Shown here piece after piece: positions 16,298 to 24,975 of a DNA stretch of 64,000 nucleotides. The notes under the pieces are model-generated. The model was not told the origin of the DNA. It worked only from the letters and a program-made list of their open reading frames with translations, and made no database searches. Location: NCBI GenBank assembly GCA_963665555.2, contig OY762308.1, positions 620,001 through 684,000 on the forward strand, given 5' to 3'. Within the stretch, counting starts at the first letter, position 1, and each line of letters opens with the position of its first letter. Source of the DNA: CAXXXW01 sp963665555 (GTDB taxonomy: Bacteria > Pseudomonadota > Alphaproteobacteria > Thalassobaculales > Thalassobaculaceae). A program made the translations under genes and the position numbers.

Positions 16298-17191
16298 ATG
16301 GCGCGCATCGCCTTCATCGGCCTCGGCAACATGGGGCTGCCGATGGCGCGGAACCTGACGGCGGCCGGCCACGAGGTTTCGGGCTTCGATGTCTCGACGG
16401 CGGCGATGGCGGCGTTCCGGGCGGCGGGCGGCGCGGCGGCGGGCGGCGCGGCCGAATGCCTCGCCGGGGCCGAGGCCGTCGTCGCGATGCTGCCCGAGGG
16501 CCGGCATGTGCGCGAGGTCTTCGGCGGGACCGTCATCCCCAACGCCCCCGCCGGCGCGCTGCTGGTCGACTGTTCGACCATCGACGTGGACAGCGCCCGC
16601 GCGGTCGCGGCGCAGGCGGAGGCGGCCGGGTTCGACATGGTGGACGCGCCGGTCTCCGGCGGCGTCGGCGGCGCGGAGGCGGGGACGCTCACCTTCATGG
16701 TCGGCGGCTCCGCCGGGGCGTTCGCGCGCGCCCGGCCCGTTCTGGAGGGGATGGGCAGGACCATCGTGCACACCGGCGCGGCCGGGACCGGGCAGGTGGC
16801 GAAAATCTGCAACAACATGATCCTCGGCTCCACGATGGCCGTGGTGTGCGAGAGCTTCGCGATGGGGGAGAAGCTGGGCGTCGATCCGCAAACGCTGTTC
16901 GACATCGTCTCCACCTCGTCGGGCCAGTGCTGGGCGATCACGACCTACTGCCCGGTTCCGGGGCCGGTGGCGACGGCGCCGTCGAGCCGGGACTACCGGC
17001 CGGGCTTCACCGCGGCGATGATGGCCAAGGACCTGCGCCTCGCCCAGGGCGCGGCGCGCTCGGCCGGGCAGAACGCCCGCGTGGGCGCGCTGGCCTCGGC
17101 CATGTTCGACGAGTTCCTCGGCGAGGACGGCGCGGCCGAACTGGACTGCTCCGCCATCTACCGCAAGATCGCGGCCGACCGGGGCGCGTGA
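16298..17191 (+). CDS. mmsB: 3-hydroxyisobutyrate dehydrogenase
   Basis: A 297-residue beta-hydroxyacid dehydrogenase, NAD-dependent, that oxidises 3-hydroxyisobutyrate to methylmalonate semialdehyde. The Rossmann motif IGLGNMGLPMARNL is at residues 7–20; substrate-binding DAPVSGGVGGAEAGTL and the catalytic lysine segment GQVAKICNNMIL follow. The segment SSGQCWAITTYCPVPGP and the C-terminal KDLRLAQGAA are typical of MmsB rather than tartronate-semialdehyde reductases. GGGGAGGAG precedes the ATG. It is the third gene of the valine cluster; mmsA is not in view. Confidence 0.9.
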   Translation: MARIAFIGLGNMGLPMARNLTAAGHEVSGFDVSTAAMAAFRAAGGAAAGGAAECLAGAEAVVAMLPEGRHVREVFGGTVIPNAPAGALLVDCSTIDVDSARAVAAQAEAAGFDMVDAPVSGGVGGAEAGTLTFMVGGSAGAFARARPVLEGMGRTIVHTGAAGTGQVAKICNNMILGSTMAVVCESFAMGEKLGVDPQTLFDIVSTSSGQCWAITTYCPVPGPVATAPSSRDYRPGFTAAMMAKDLRLAQGAARSAGQNARVGALASAMFDEFLGEDGAAELDCSAIYRKIAADRGA

Positions 17192-17216
17192 CGGAACCGG
17201 GGGAGCGGGGACGGCG

Positions 17217-18533
17217 ATGCGGCTTTCCAACTACTTCGCGCCGACCCTGCGCGACACGCCCCGGGAGGCGCAGATCGTCTCCCACCGCTACATGCTGCGC
17301 GCCGGCATGATCCAGCAGGCGAGCGCCGGCATCTATTCCTGGCTGCCGCTGGGCAAGCGCGCGCTGGCCAAGGTCGAGCGGATCGTGCGCGAGGAGCAGG
17401 ACGCGGCGGGCGCGATCGAGGTGCTGATGCCGACGATCCAGCCGGCCGACCTGTGGCGCGAGAGCGGGCGCTACGACGACTACGGCAAGGAGATGCTGCG
17501 GATCGAGGACCGGCACGGACGCGACATGCTGTTCGGGCCGACCAACGAGGAGCTGATCGCCGACATTTTCCGCGCCCATGTCAAAAGCTACCGCGCGCTC
17601 CCCCTCAACCTCTACCACATCCAGTGGAAGTTCCGCGACGAGGTGCGGCCCCGCTTCGGCGTCATGCGCGGGCGCGAGTTCCTGATGAAGGACAACTACT
17701 CCTTCGACCTGGATTACGAAGGCGCGATGCGGTCTTACAACAAGATGTTCATCGCGTATCTGAAGACCTACGCGCGCATGGGCCTGCGCGCCATCCCGAT
17801 GGCGGCCGAGGCCGGGCCGATCGGCGGCGACACCAGCCACGAATTCGTCGTGCTGGCCGAGACCGGCGAGAGCGAGGTGTTCTGCCACCGCGAGTGGCTG
17901 GACGTCGATGTGCTGGCGAGCGATTTCGACATGGAGGGCGACCTGCGACCCGTCGTGGACGGGTTCCTCTCCACCTACGCCGCGACCGACGACAAGCACG
18001 ACCCCGCCTCCTGCCCGGTCGCGCCGGCGGACCTGGTGACGACGCGCGGCATCGAGGTCGGCCACATCTTCTATTTCGGGACCAAATACTCCGAGCCGAT
18101 GGGCGCGACGGTCGCCGGGCCGGGCGGGGAGCGGGTCGCCGTCCACATGGGGTCCTACGGGATCGGCGTCTCGCGCCTGGTCGGCGCCGTGATCGAGGCG
18201 AGCCACGACGAGCGCGGGATCGTCTGGCCGGAGCCGGTGGCGCCCTTCCGCGTCGGCCTCGTGAACATCGCGGCCGGCAACAAGGACTGCGTCGCGGCGG
18301 CGGACGACCTCTACCGCCGCCTCTCCAACGCCGGGGTCGAGGTCCTGTACGACGACCGCGACGAGCGCGCCGGGGCCAAGCTCGCGGACATGGACCTGAT
18401 CGGCCTGCCCTGGCGGATCGTCGTCGGCCCGCGCGGGATCCGGGCCGGGGTCGTCGAGGTCGGGAGCCGGCGCGGCGGCGCGGCCGAGGAAATGTCGCCC
18501 GAAGCGGCGGCCAACCGCTTCTCCGCCGCCTGA
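17217..18533 (+). CDS. proS: Prolyl-tRNA synthetase (short alphaproteobacterial type)
   Basis: A 438-residue class II aminoacyl-tRNA synthetase that charges tRNA-Pro. Class II motifs are visible: SAGIYSWLPLGKRAL, KFRDEVRPRFGVMRGREFLMKDNYSFD (motif 2) and GSYGIGVSRLVGAVIEA (motif 3), followed by the anticodon-binding domain with VLYDDRDERAGAKLADMDLIGLPWRIVVG. The short length, lacking the roughly 180-residue editing insertion of the E. coli enzyme, is usual in alphaproteobacteria. It begins 25 bp after mmsB and is followed closely by lolC. Confidence 0.95.
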   Translation: MRLSNYFAPTLRDTPREAQIVSHRYMLRAGMIQQASAGIYSWLPLGKRALAKVERIVREEQDAAGAIEVLMPTIQPADLWRESGRYDDYGKEMLRIEDRHGRDMLFGPTNEELIADIFRAHVKSYRALPLNLYHIQWKFRDEVRPRFGVMRGREFLMKDNYSFDLDYEGAMRSYNKMFIAYLKTYARMGLRAIPMAAEAGPIGGDTSHEFVVLAETGESEVFCHREWLDVDVLASDFDMEGDLRPVVDGFLSTYAATDDKHDPASCPVAPADLVTTRGIEVGHIFYFGTKYSEPMGATVAGPGGERVAVHMGSYGIGVSRLVGAVIEASHDERGIVWPEPVAPFRVGLVNIAAGNKDCVAAADDLYRRLSNAGVEVLYDDRDERAGAKLADMDLIGLPWRIVVGPRGIRAGVVEVGSRRGGAAEEMSPEAAANRFSAA

Positions 18534-18556
18534 CGGCCGGTCGGGGGAGCGCGCCC

Positions 18557-19801
18557 GTGTTCGGCGGTTTCGAGCGGATGGTGGCGATGCGCTACCTTCG
18601 CTCCCGCCGGCAGGAGGGCTTCATTTCCGTGATCGCCTGGTTCTCCCTCCTCGGCATCGCGCTGGGCGTGGCGACGCTGATCGTCGTCATGTCGGTGATG
18701 AACGGCTTCCGCATCGAACTGCTCTCGCGCATCCTGGGGCTGAACGGCCATGTGACGGTGCAGGGGCGCGCGGCGCCGATCCCGGACTACGGGGAGCTCG
18801 CGCTGCGCATCGGCGCGATTCCCGGCGTCGTCGCCGTCACGCCGCAACTGCAGGGCCAGGTCATGGCGATGGCCAACGGCGTCGCCTCCGGCGCGCTGGC
18901 GCGGGGGATCGAGGCGGGGGCGCTGGCGGCGCGGCGCATCGTCCCCGACAGCATCGTCGCCGGCTCGCTGGAGAGCTTCGCCGGGGAGCCGTCGGCCGTC
19001 GTCGGCGCGCGGCTGGCGGAGCGGCTCGGCGTCGGCGTGGGCGACCGGCTGACGCTGATCTCGCCGGCCGGCGCGACCACCGCCTTCGGCAGCGTGCCCC
19101 GGATGCGGGCCTTCTCCGTGGCCGCGCTGTTCGACGTGGGCATGTACGAATACGACAGCGCGTTCGTCTACCTGCCGCTGGACCAGGCGCAACTGTTCTT
19201 CAAGGCCGGCGACACGGTGAACGCCATCGAGGTCGTGGTCGAGGACCCGGACCGGGTGGACCTCATCCGCGCCCCGCTCGCCGAGGCGATCGGCCCGGAG
19301 CGCCGCGCGCTCGACTGGAAGCGCCAGAATTCGAGCTTCTTCAACGCGCTCCAGGTCGAGCGCAACGTGATGTTCCTGATCCTGACGCTGATCGTGCTGG
19401 TCGCCGGCTTCAACATCGTCTCCTCGATGATCATGCTGGTGAACGACAAGCGCGGCTCCATCGCCATCATGCGGACGATGGGCGCGACGCGCGGCGCGAT
19501 CGCGCGGGTCTTCTTCATGGCCGGCGCCAGCGTCGGCGCGATCGGCACGGTCGCGGGCGCGGCGCTGGGGCTGGCGTTCTGCGACAACATCGAAACGGTC
19601 AAGCGCTGGCTGGAGTCGCTCACCGGCGCGGAGCTTTTCTCGGCCGAAATCTATTTCCTCTCGCGCCTGCCGGCGGTGGTCGATCCGGCGGAGGTGGCGG
19701 CGACGGTGGCGATGGCGCTCGCGCTCTCGCTCGCCGCGTCGATCTACCCGTCCTGGCGCGCGGCCCGGGCCGATCCGGCGGAGGCGCTGCGCCATGGCTG
19801 A
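18557..19801 (+). CDS. lolC: Lipoprotein-releasing ABC transporter permease LolC/LolE
   Basis: A 414-residue inner-membrane permease that moves mature lipoproteins from the inner membrane to LolA. It has the MacB/LolCE layout: an N-terminal membrane segment after RYLRSRRQEGFISVIAWFSLLGIALGVATL, a large periplasmic domain, then three C-terminal membrane segments (FLILTLIVLVAGFNIVSSM, FFMAGASVGAIGTVAGAALG, AATVAMALALSLAASIYPS). I chose the GTG at 18557 because GGGGGAG lies about eight bases upstream and the product then starts like other LolC proteins. It overlaps lolD by 8 bp. A single permease gene is usual in alphaproteobacteria. Confidence 0.92.
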   Translation: MFGGFERMVAMRYLRSRRQEGFISVIAWFSLLGIALGVATLIVVMSVMNGFRIELLSRILGLNGHVTVQGRAAPIPDYGELALRIGAIPGVVAVTPQLQGQVMAMANGVASGALARGIEAGALAARRIVPDSIVAGSLESFAGEPSAVVGARLAERLGVGVGDRLTLISPAGATTAFGSVPRMRAFSVAALFDVGMYEYDSAFVYLPLDQAQLFFKAGDTVNAIEVVVEDPDRVDLIRAPLAEAIGPERRALDWKRQNSSFFNALQVERNVMFLILTLIVLVAGFNIVSSMIMLVNDKRGSIAIMRTMGATRGAIARVFFMAGASVGAIGTVAGAALGLAFCDNIETVKRWLESLTGAELFSAEIYFLSRLPAVVDPAEVAATVAMALALSLAASIYPSWRAARADPAEALRHG

Positions 19802-20489
19802 GCCGGGCCCCGCCGCGCTGGAGTTGCGCGGGGTCGCGCGCGGCTACCGCCAGGGGGCGGGGGAGATCGCGGTGCTGCGCGGCGCCGACCTGCGGATCGC
19901 GCGCGGCCGCATGGTCGCGCTGACCGGGCCGTCCGGCTCCGGCAAGTCCACGCTGCTGCACGTGGCGGGCCTGCTGGAGCCGCCGACGCGCGGCAAGGTG
20001 CTGCTCGACGGGCGCGACTGCGGCCCGCTGCCGGACGCCGACCGCACCCGCATCCGCCGCGAGGGGATCGGCTTCGTCTACCAGTTCCACCACCTGCTGC
20101 CGGAGTTCACCGCGCTGGAGAACGTCATGGTCCCGCAGATGATCGCCGGCCTCGGCCGCCGCGCGGCGCGGGACCGCGCGCGGGAGCTTCTCGCCATGGT
20201 CGGGCTTTCCGGCCGGGTGGACCACCGCCCGGCCCGGCTTTCCGGCGGCGAGCGCCAGCGCGTCGCCATCGTGCGCGCGCTCGCCAACGTGCCCCGGCTG
20301 CTGCTCGCCGACGAGCCGACGGGCGACCTCGACCCCCGGACCTCGGAGGAGGTGTTCGACCAGCTGCGCCGCATCGTCCACGCGACCGGCATCGCCGCGC
20401 TGGTCGCCACCCACAACATGGACCTGGCGCGCCGGATGGATCGCGTCGTCGCGCTCAGGGACGGCGTTCTGGTCGAGGCCGGGGCGTAG
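19794..20489 (+). CDS. lolD: Lipoprotein-releasing ABC transporter ATPase LolD
   Basis: A 231-residue ATPase powering the Lol permease encoded just upstream (8-bp overlap). Walker A GPSGSGKST is at residues 45–53, the Q-loop is in FVYQFHHLLPEFTALENV, the ABC signature LSGGERQRVAIVRAL is followed by Walker B LLLADEPTGDLD and the switch histidine in VATHNMD. FVYQFHHLLPEF is characteristic of LolD. The frame is intact. Confidence 0.95.
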   Translation: MAEPGPAALELRGVARGYRQGAGEIAVLRGADLRIARGRMVALTGPSGSGKSTLLHVAGLLEPPTRGKVLLDGRDCGPLPDADRTRIRREGIGFVYQFHHLLPEFTALENVMVPQMIAGLGRRAARDRARELLAMVGLSGRVDHRPARLSGGERQRVAIVRALANVPRLLLADEPTGDLDPRTSEEVFDQLRRIVHATGIAALVATHNMDLARRMDRVVALRDGVLVEAGA

Positions 20490-20636
20490 CGGCGGCGCGC
20501 CGGCCGGGGGCGGCTGGCCACCGTGTCCTGTGGATAAGCCGGGCGCGGGCGCCGCATGTCGCGGGGTTGCCGGCATGTTCCCGATGACCCGCCGCGCCGG
20601 CCGTGCCATGGTTTCGCGCCTTTCCCGGAGGATGCG

Positions 20637-23600
20637 ATGGCGCACGCGGATTTCGTCCACCTCACCGTCCGCACCGCCTATTCGCTGGCGCGCGGCGCGA
20701 TCAAGACGAAGGAGCTGGTCGGGCTGTGCCGCGAACGCGAGATGCCGGCGGTGGCCGTGACGGACGAGTGCAACCTGTTCGGGGCGCTGGAGTTCGCCGT
20801 GACCGCCGCCGGGCGCGGCGTGCAGCCCATCGTCGGCGTCGCGCTAAATGTGCGCCGCGACGGGCCGGCCGACCCCCGGCGGTCGCGGACCGCCGGCCCC
20901 GGCGCGTTCGCCCACGCGGCGCCGGACCGGCTGGTGCTGCTCGCCCAGACCGGGACCGGCTACCGCAACCTGCTCGACCTGGCCAGCAAGGCCTATCTCG
21001 ACGGCGACGGCGCGGAGGAGCCGCGGGTCTCGATGGCGGACCTCGACGGGCGCGCGGACGGGATAATCGCGCTCACCGGCGGCGCGCGGGGCGCGGTGGC
21101 GCGGCTGCTGCTGGAGGGGCGCGAGGACCGGGCGCGGGAGACGCTGCTCGAACTCGGCCGCCTGTTCGGCGACCGGCTCTATGTCGAACTGCGCCGGCAT
21201 TTCCTGGAGGAGGAGCGGCGCGTCGAGCCGGCGCTTGTCGATCTCGCCCATGCCCACGGCTTCCCCCTCGTGGCGACCAACGACTGCCATTTCGCCGGCG
21301 AGGACATGTACGAGGCGCACGATGTGCTGATGTGCATCGCCGATTCGACGACCGTCGGCGACCCGAGGCGCCGCCGCGTCACGCCGCACCACCGTTTCAA
21401 GTCGGCCGAAGAGATGCGCGCGCTGTTCGCCGACCTGCCGGAGGCGGCCGACAACACGCTGGCGATCGCCCGGCGCTGCGCCTTCATGCCGGAGACCCGC
21501 GACCCGATCCTGCCCGCCTACGCCACCGCCGACGGGCGCGACGAGGCGGGCGAGTTGCGCATCCTCGCCCGCGAGGGCCTGGAGGCGCGGCTGGGGACGC
21601 GCGTTTTCGACGCCGGCGCGGACGGGGCGGCGCGCGAGGCGGCGGCGCGGCCCTATCGCGAGCGTCTCGAAAGCGAACTCGACACCATCGTCCAGATGGG
21701 GTTTCCGGGCTATTTCCTGATCGTCGCGGACTTCATCCGCTGGGCCAAGGCGCGGGACATCCCGGTGGGGCCGGGCCGCGGCTCCGGCGCCGGCTCGGTC
21801 GTGTCCTGGGCGCTCTCGATCACCGATCTCGACCCGCTGCGCTGGGGGCTGCTGTTCGAGCGGTTCCTCAATCCCGAACGGGTGTCGATGCCCGATTTCG
21901 ACATCGACTTCTGCCAGGACCGCCGGGGCGAGGTGATCGACTATGTGCGCCGCAAATACGGCGACGACCGGGTGGCGCAGATCATCACCTTCGGCAAGCT
22001 GCAGGCCCGCGCCGTGCTGCGCGACGTCGGCCGCGTGCTGGAGATGCCCTACGGGCAGGTGGACCGCATCTGCAAGCTGGTGCCGAACAACCCGGCCAAC
22101 CCGGTCGGCCTCGCCGAGGCGATCGAGGGCGAGGAGGAGTTGCGCCGCCAGCGCGACGAGGACGAATCGGTGGCGACGCTGCTCGGCGTCGGCCTCAAGC
22201 TGGAGGGGCTGTACCGCAACGCCTCGACCCACGCCGCCGGCGTGGTGATCGGCGACCGGCCGCTCCGCGAACTCGCCCCGCTCTACCGCGACCCGCGCTC
22301 CGACATGCCGGCGACCCAGTTCAACATGAAATGGGTCGAACAGGCCGGCCTGGTGAAGTTCGACTTCCTCGGCCTGAAGACCCTGTCGGTCCTGCGCAAG
22401 ACGGTGGAGTTGCTGGAGCGGCGCGGCGTTCGGGTCGATCTCGACGCCATCCCGCTCGACGACGCCCGCACCTACGAGACGATCTCCCGGGCCGACAGCA
22501 CCGGCGTGTTCCAGCTCGAAAGCGCGGGCATGAGGGATGTGCTGCGCCGGATGCGCCCGGACCGCTTCGAGGACATCGTGGCGCTGGTGGCGCTGTACCG
22601 CCCCGGCCCGATGGCCAACATCCCCAGCTACATCGCGCGCAAGCACGGCGAGGAAATCGTCGAGTACATGCACCCCAAGCTGGAGCCGGTGCTGAGGGAG
22701 ACCTTCGGCATCATGATCTACCAGGAGCAGGTGCAGCAGGCGGCGCAGATCCTCGCCGGCTACTCGCTCGGCGGCGCCGACCTGCTGCGCCGCGCCATGG
22801 GCAAGAAGATCAAGTCCGAGATGGACGCCCAGCGCGAAACCTTCGTCAGGGGCTGCGTCGAGCGCGGGGTCGAGGCCGAGCGGGCGTCGTCGATCTTCGA
22901 GACCATCGCCGCCTTCGCCGGCTACGGCTTCAACAAGAGCCACGCGGCGGCCTACGCGATGGTCGCCTACCAGACCGCCTACATGAAGGCCAACCACCCG
23001 GTGGAGTTCCTCGCGGCCTCCATGTGCTACGAGATGGGCAACGCCGACAAGCTGAACGCCTTCCGCCAGGAGTTGCGGGCGCTCGGCGTCGAACTGCTGC
23101 CGCCGGACATCGACAAGTCCGGCCGCGACTTCCGGGTCGAGGCCCGCGAGGACGGCTCGCTGGCCATCCGCTACGCGCTGGCCGCGATCAGGAATGTCGG
23201 CGGGCCGGCCGTCGCCGGGCTGGAGGAGGTGCGCGCCGACGGGCCGTTCCGCGACCTGTCCGACTTCGCCGCGCGCATCGACGGCCGCGCGCTGAGCAAG
23301 CGGATGCTGGAGAACCTCGTCCGCTCCGGCGCCTTCGACCGGCTGCACAAGAACCGCGCGCAGCTGCTCGGCGGGGTGGACATGTATCCTGCGCCACGCC
23401 GTCGCGGCGGCCGAGGAGCGCGGATCGGACCAGGCCAGCCTGTTCGGCGGCGGCGGCGACGGGGACGGCGGCGTTCCGGCCCCGCGCGTCGTCCTGCCGC
23501 CGACGCCCGAGTGGTCGGCCGTGGAGCGGCTGCGCCAGGAGTTCGAGGCGATCGGCTTCTACCTCTCGGCCCATCCGCTGGACGCGCACGGCCCGTCGCT

Positions 23601-24141
23601 GGAGCGGATGGGCGTGGTCGACTCCGCCGACATCGCGGCCTTCGTCGCCGGGAGGGACGGCGGCCGCCTCTCGCTCGCCGGCGTCTTCGAGGGGATGCGG
23701 ACGCGGACCAATAGGCGCGGCGGCAAATACGCCTTCGCGCGGCTGAGCGACCGTTCCGGCGCGTTCGAGGTGGCGCTGTTCTCCGAAACGCTGGCCGAGG
23801 CCCGCCCGCTGCTGGAGAGCGGGCGGGCGCTGCTGGTCCGGGCCGACGCCCGGATGGAGGACGACGCGCCGCGCCTGGCCGCCAACCGTGTCGAGGCGCT
23901 GGAAGAGGCGGTCTCGAAGGCGGCGCGGGGGCTGAAAATCTACCTGCGCGACCCCGGTCCGGTGGCGACGCTGGCGCGCGTGCTGGACGGGCGCGAGCGC
24001 GGCCGCGGCCGGGTCAGGCTGGTGGTGCGCACGCCGGACCGCGAGGTGGACATGCTGCTGCCCGAAGCCTACCGGATCGACGCCGGCATCCGCTCCGCCG
24101 TGAAGTCGCTCCCCGGCGTCGTCGACGTGCGCGACATCTGA
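20637..24141 (+). CDS. dnaE: DNA polymerase III alpha subunit (one frame break near the C-terminal third)
   Basis: The replicative polymerase, 1167 residues when restored. The N-terminal PHP domain begins FVHLTVRTAYSLARGAIK; catalytic acidic residues lie in MPDFDIDF (about residues 418–424), with GPGRGSGAGSVVSWAL just before; the fingers segment includes GYGFNKSHAAAYAMVAYQTAYMKA. After QLLGGVDM the frame must shift to read ILRHAVAAAEERGSDQASLFGGG; the extra base is the T near 23385. The rest carries EWSAVERLRQEFEAIGFYLSAHPLD and the OB fold. The ATG at 20637 follows CCGGAGG. Because this gene is essential, an extra base in the assembly is more likely than a real lesion. Confidence 0.92.
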
Positions 24142-24182
24142 GGCGGGGCGGCGGGGCGGCTTCACGGCCGCCCGATGGACTG

Positions 24183-24211
24183 TTGGAATCCCGTTCGCCC
24201 TACGGTAGCAT
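24183..24211 (+). promoter_or_regulatory. Sigma-70-like promoter for the two-TM gene
   Basis: TTGGAA (24183–24188), 17 bp, TAGCAT (24206–24211), 35 bp before the ATG at 24247. The spacing is ideal and each box matches the consensus at four positions. It would make the 24247 gene independent of the dnaE transcript. The hairpin GGGCGGC–GCCGCCC near 24155–24175, just after dnaE, has no T tract. Confidence 0.4.
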
Positions 24212-24246
24212 GGCTTGCGCGAGAACCTTCGCAAGGAGCGGACGCC

Positions 24247-24747
24247 ATGGTGACCGATCGCACGAGAACCGATGTGTGGCAGGGGATGCTCGACGCGGCG
24301 CGACTCGGCTACTACTATCAGGCGCTTGCCGACCGGCATCGGCGCAAGCATACCGTCGTCCGTTTCCTGTTGATCGCGGCCGCGGCCGGAGGCATCGGCG
24401 CGGCGCTGGACGCGCTTCCCGATACCGTTCGGCTGGTCGCCGGCGCGGCCGTCGCGGCGATCGCCGCATGGGACCTGGCGGCGGACTACGCGCGCAAGGC
24501 GGCGGTGTTGCACGCCGTGCACATCGAGTGCGCCTTTCTGGAGATCGAATGGGCCAAGCTTTGGGCCGCCGTCGATCGTCCGGGCGCCGACGACGCCAAG
24601 ATCGCGCGGGAGAACTGGAAGCTGGCGGAGCGCCTTACCGAGGTCACCGGCCGGGCTGGCGCCGCCGGCGTCCAGCGGGACGAGAAACTCAACGAGGAAT
24701 GCGCGGAAACCGCCTATCGCGTTGTCGCCGGCAGTTATGCCGTCTGA
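24247..24747 (+). CDS. Two-transmembrane protein, SLATT-like organisation
   Basis: A 166-residue protein I cannot assign firmly. Residues about 10–35 are an amphipathic, Tyr/Arg-rich segment (LGYYYQALADRHRRKH), followed by two membrane helices (about 36–58 and 64–84, the latter LVAGAAVAAIAAWDLAADY) separated by a short loop with a proline, then a long cytosolic helical region to the end. This two-TM plus coiled-coil layout resembles SLATT/DUF4231 proteins, which are predicted pore-forming effectors near nucleotide-second-messenger enzymes, but no such enzyme is present here. CAAGGAGCG gives a good ribosome site and a promoter precedes it. Confidence 0.6.
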   Translation: MVTDRTRTDVWQGMLDAARLGYYYQALADRHRRKHTVVRFLLIAAAAGGIGAALDALPDTVRLVAGAAVAAIAAWDLAADYARKAAVLHAVHIECAFLEIEWAKLWAAVDRPGADDAKIARENWKLAERLTEVTGRAGAAGVQRDEKLNEECAETAYRVVAGSYAV

Positions 24748-24885
24748 CGAGACGAGGAGGGCGGCCTCGCCCGGCGGCGTGCCGGGCCGTCCGGGCCGGC
24801 CGGCGCTCCCGCCGCCGCCGCCGCGAGGCCGGCGCCGCCGGTTCCCGAGGCTCCGCCGCCAGCTGGGGACAAGACCGGCGCGTAG
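24737..24885 (+). CDS. Possible short proline-rich protein (uncertain frame)
   Basis: An ATG at 24737, overlapping the last codons of the two-TM gene, opens MPSDETRRAASPGG and a Pro-rich tract (PALPPPPP). That frame then becomes Arg-rich and runs into ilvD, whereas a neighbouring frame continues as PAPPVPEAPPPAGDKTGA and stops at 24883–24885. A single-base slip in the GCC repeats at about 24808–24825 would join them into a roughly 49-residue proline-rich protein. The composition and position right after a membrane gene are suggestive, but this could be non-coding. Confidence 0.25.
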
Positions 24886-24975
24886 CGCGCCTCCGCCCGG
24901 CGCATTGCCATCCGCCCCGGCCCATGGCACAAGGCGGGCCGCATCCGCGATCCGCAACCGCGCCGGGGGAGAGCC

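Noticed and set aside
20844..23348. 834-residue antisense frame over dnaE
   Set aside because: It is a mirror of the dnaE frame with no recognisable domains and no ribosome site.
24150..24176. Hairpin GGGCGGC–GCCGCCC after dnaE as a terminator
   Set aside because: The stem is short and there is no T tract; such GC dyads are common by chance here.
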